From assembly GCF_010093185.1 (NCBI RefSeq), contig NZ_PDWL01000004.1:118192-182191 (forward strand): a stretch of DNA of 64,000 nt. The letters run 5' to 3'. The translations under genes and the position numbers were made by a program. Shown here one piece after another: positions 63,070 through 64,000 of this stretch (positions are counted from its first letter, which is position 1; each line of letters opens with the position of its first letter). Origin of the DNA: Pseudoxanthomonas jiangsuensis. GTDB taxonomy: Bacteria; Pseudomonadota; Gammaproteobacteria; Xanthomonadales; Xanthomonadaceae. The notes below the pieces were generated by a model. The model was not told the origin of the DNA. It did no database searches and saw only the letters and a list, made by a program, of their open reading frames with translations.

Positions 63070-64000
63070 ATGACGCACCGACGGCTGTGGCGCCTGGGCG
63101 CGCTGGCCTGGCTTTTGCTGGCCTGCGCGCCGGCGTGGGCGCAGCCGGCCGCCGCCGCGGCGATCCCGGCCCTGGACGCGCCGGTGGTCGACACCACCGG
63201 CACCCTCGACGCGGCCACCGTGCAACGGCTGGACGCGCAGGCGCGCGCCCTGCAGCAAAGCAAGGGCAGCCAGCTGCAGGTACTGATGGTCCCGACCACC
63301 CGACCCGACACGATCGAGCAGTACGCGGTGCGCGTGTTCGAGCAGTGGAAGCTGGGCCGCAAGGGCGTGGACGACGGTGTGCTGCTGCTGGTGGCCAAGG
63401 ACGACCGCGCGGTGCGGATCGAGACCGGCTACGGCCTGGAAGGCGCGATTCCCGACGCGGTCGCCAACCGGGTGATCCAGGAGTACCTGGTGCCGGAGTT
63501 CCGCGAGGGCGACTTCGGCGGCGGGATCGAGGCGGCCACCGCGGTGCTGGTCAAGGTCATCGACGGCGAGCCGCTGCCGGCTCCGGTCAGCCGCAATGCG
63601 GCGTCCGAGCCCACGCGCCAGGACCGGTGGCTCCTGGGGCTGTTCTTCGCCTTCCTGGCGGCCCAGTTCGCGCGCCTGTTCTTCGGCTGGCTGCCGCGGG
63701 GGCTGCGCGGGCCGCTGGCGGCCGGGCTTGCCGGGGGCGTGGGCTGGCTGGTCTCGGCCTCGCTGCTGGCCGGCCTGCTGGGCGGAGTGATCGGTCTGCT
63801 GGTCGGCCTGGCCAGGACCGGGGGCGGCCGCTACGTGCGCCCGGGACGTCACGGCGGCTGGGGTGGTGGGGGTTTCGGCGGGGGGGGGTGGGGGGGCTGG
63901 CTCTTTTTCACCTTTCCGTGCCCACGAGGCGGGCCCCTAAATCCTATGCCCGCTTTCGCCTGGAAAAAAAATAGCACACGTGGTTACCATAGCAGTAGCA
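63070..64000 (+). CDS. TPM-domain (YgcG-type) protein, cut by window end
   Basis: About 310 codons are open to the window edge. Signal peptide (LGALAWLLLACAPAWA), then a TPM domain: PVVDTTGTLDAATVQRLDAQ, YAVRVFEQWKLGRKGVDDGVLLLVAKDDRAVRIETGYGLEG split across the domain, and AVANRVIQEYLVPEFREGDF. A membrane hairpin (LLGLFFAFLAAQFARLFFGW and LAAGLAGGVGWLVSASLLAG) and the start of a Gly/Trp-rich tail (GGWGGGGFGGGG) follow. The family tail normally continues glycine-rich to a short end. After about 63900 the reading becomes LFFTFPCPRGG and is unlike the family, matching a suspected sequence-quality drop. It partners with the LemA lipoprotein 15 bases upstream. Confidence 0.85.
   Translation, partial: MTHRRLWRLGALAWLLLACAPAWAQPAAAAAIPALDAPVVDTTGTLDAATVQRLDAQARALQQSKGSQLQVLMVPTTRPDTIEQYAVRVFEQWKLGRKGVDDGVLLLVAKDDRAVRIETGYGLEGAIPDAVANRVIQEYLVPEFREGDFGGGIEAATAVLVKVIDGEPLPAPVSRNAASEPTRQDRWLLGLFFAFLAAQFARLFFGWLPRGLRGPLAAGLAGGVGWLVSASLLAGLLGGVIGLLVGLARTGGGRYVRPGRHGGWGGGGFGGGGWGGWLFFTFPCPRGGPLNPMPAFAWKKNSTRGYHSSS
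63895..64000. other. Probable low-quality or foreign contig end
   Basis: After a G-run (63880-63897) the sequence changes abruptly: GC content falls, homopolymers (A8) appear, and the glycine-rich tail of the TPM gene is lost. It reads like an unresolved sequencing end rather than real chromosome. Confidence 0.6.

Overview
The window is high-GC, gene-dense gammaproteobacterial chromosome. Gene content points to the Xanthomonadaceae/Lysobacterales (Lysobacter-, Luteimonas- or Pseudoxanthomonas-like): a hemP / hemin-transport / DUF6607 iron cluster, a DUF1631-PilZ pair, a large FadE, an NTP/NDP-exchange-type carrier, and gmk-rpoZ. This placement is by eye; no search was run. I see no rRNA, tRNA, CRISPR array, phage or insertion-sequence transposase. 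Almost everything reads as vertically inherited housekeeping sequence.

Layout. 1-7 kb: 3' part of ppc, an OmpA-type lipoprotein with glycine-rich repeats, a small secreted protein, and a Ser/Thr kinase with TPRs. 7-9.3 kb (minus): a three-gene phospholipid operon (CDP-alcohol phosphotransferase-like, acyltransferase, CdsA-like). 9.3-16.9 kb: metK, a fused PlsC-GNAT acyltransferase (OlsF-like) overlapping an LpxH-like phosphoesterase, a YdjM-like membrane protein, dusB, ribokinase. 17-21.4 kb: nucleoside transporter, aldo/keto reductase, and a Fur-box-controlled heme cluster. 21.5-24 kb (minus): ECF sigma, anti-sigma-like and PDZ proteins. 24-28.6 kb: qmcA-nfeD, gcvT, gcvH, and a lysine/alanine-rich histone H1-like protein behind an A-tract-rich leader. 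28.7-34.8 kb: serine hydrolase, LemA, M48 protease, GMC oxidoreductase. 35-41.5 kb: nucleotide-carrier-like protein and a fatty-acid operon (hydrolase, fadE, thioesterase-like protein, membrane protein) divergent from a TetR regulator with palindromes between them. 41.5-50.5 kb: pepQ, PilZ, DUF1631, hemW, rdgB, rph, yicC, gmk, rpoZ. 50.6-63 kb: a TPR-like membrane protein, a two-domain glycosyltransferase, mrcB, a lipoprotein, yoaA, tsaB, dgkA, TerC, a LemA lipoprotein and a TPM-domain protein cut by the window end.

The most distinctive non-coding feature is a set of mosaic inverted-repeat elements in intergenic gaps. Family A is 107 bp with TGTAGGAGC ends and up to 27-bp perfect arms. Family B is about 190 bp with 24-bp arms around two nested hairpins. 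Family C has 27-bp arms and shares its core hairpin with B. A short REP-like palindrome flanks one A copy. In three genes the TAG stop codon is supplied by the terminus of a family A or A/C element. The last ~100 bases do not look like the rest of the genome and probably reflect a poor contig end.
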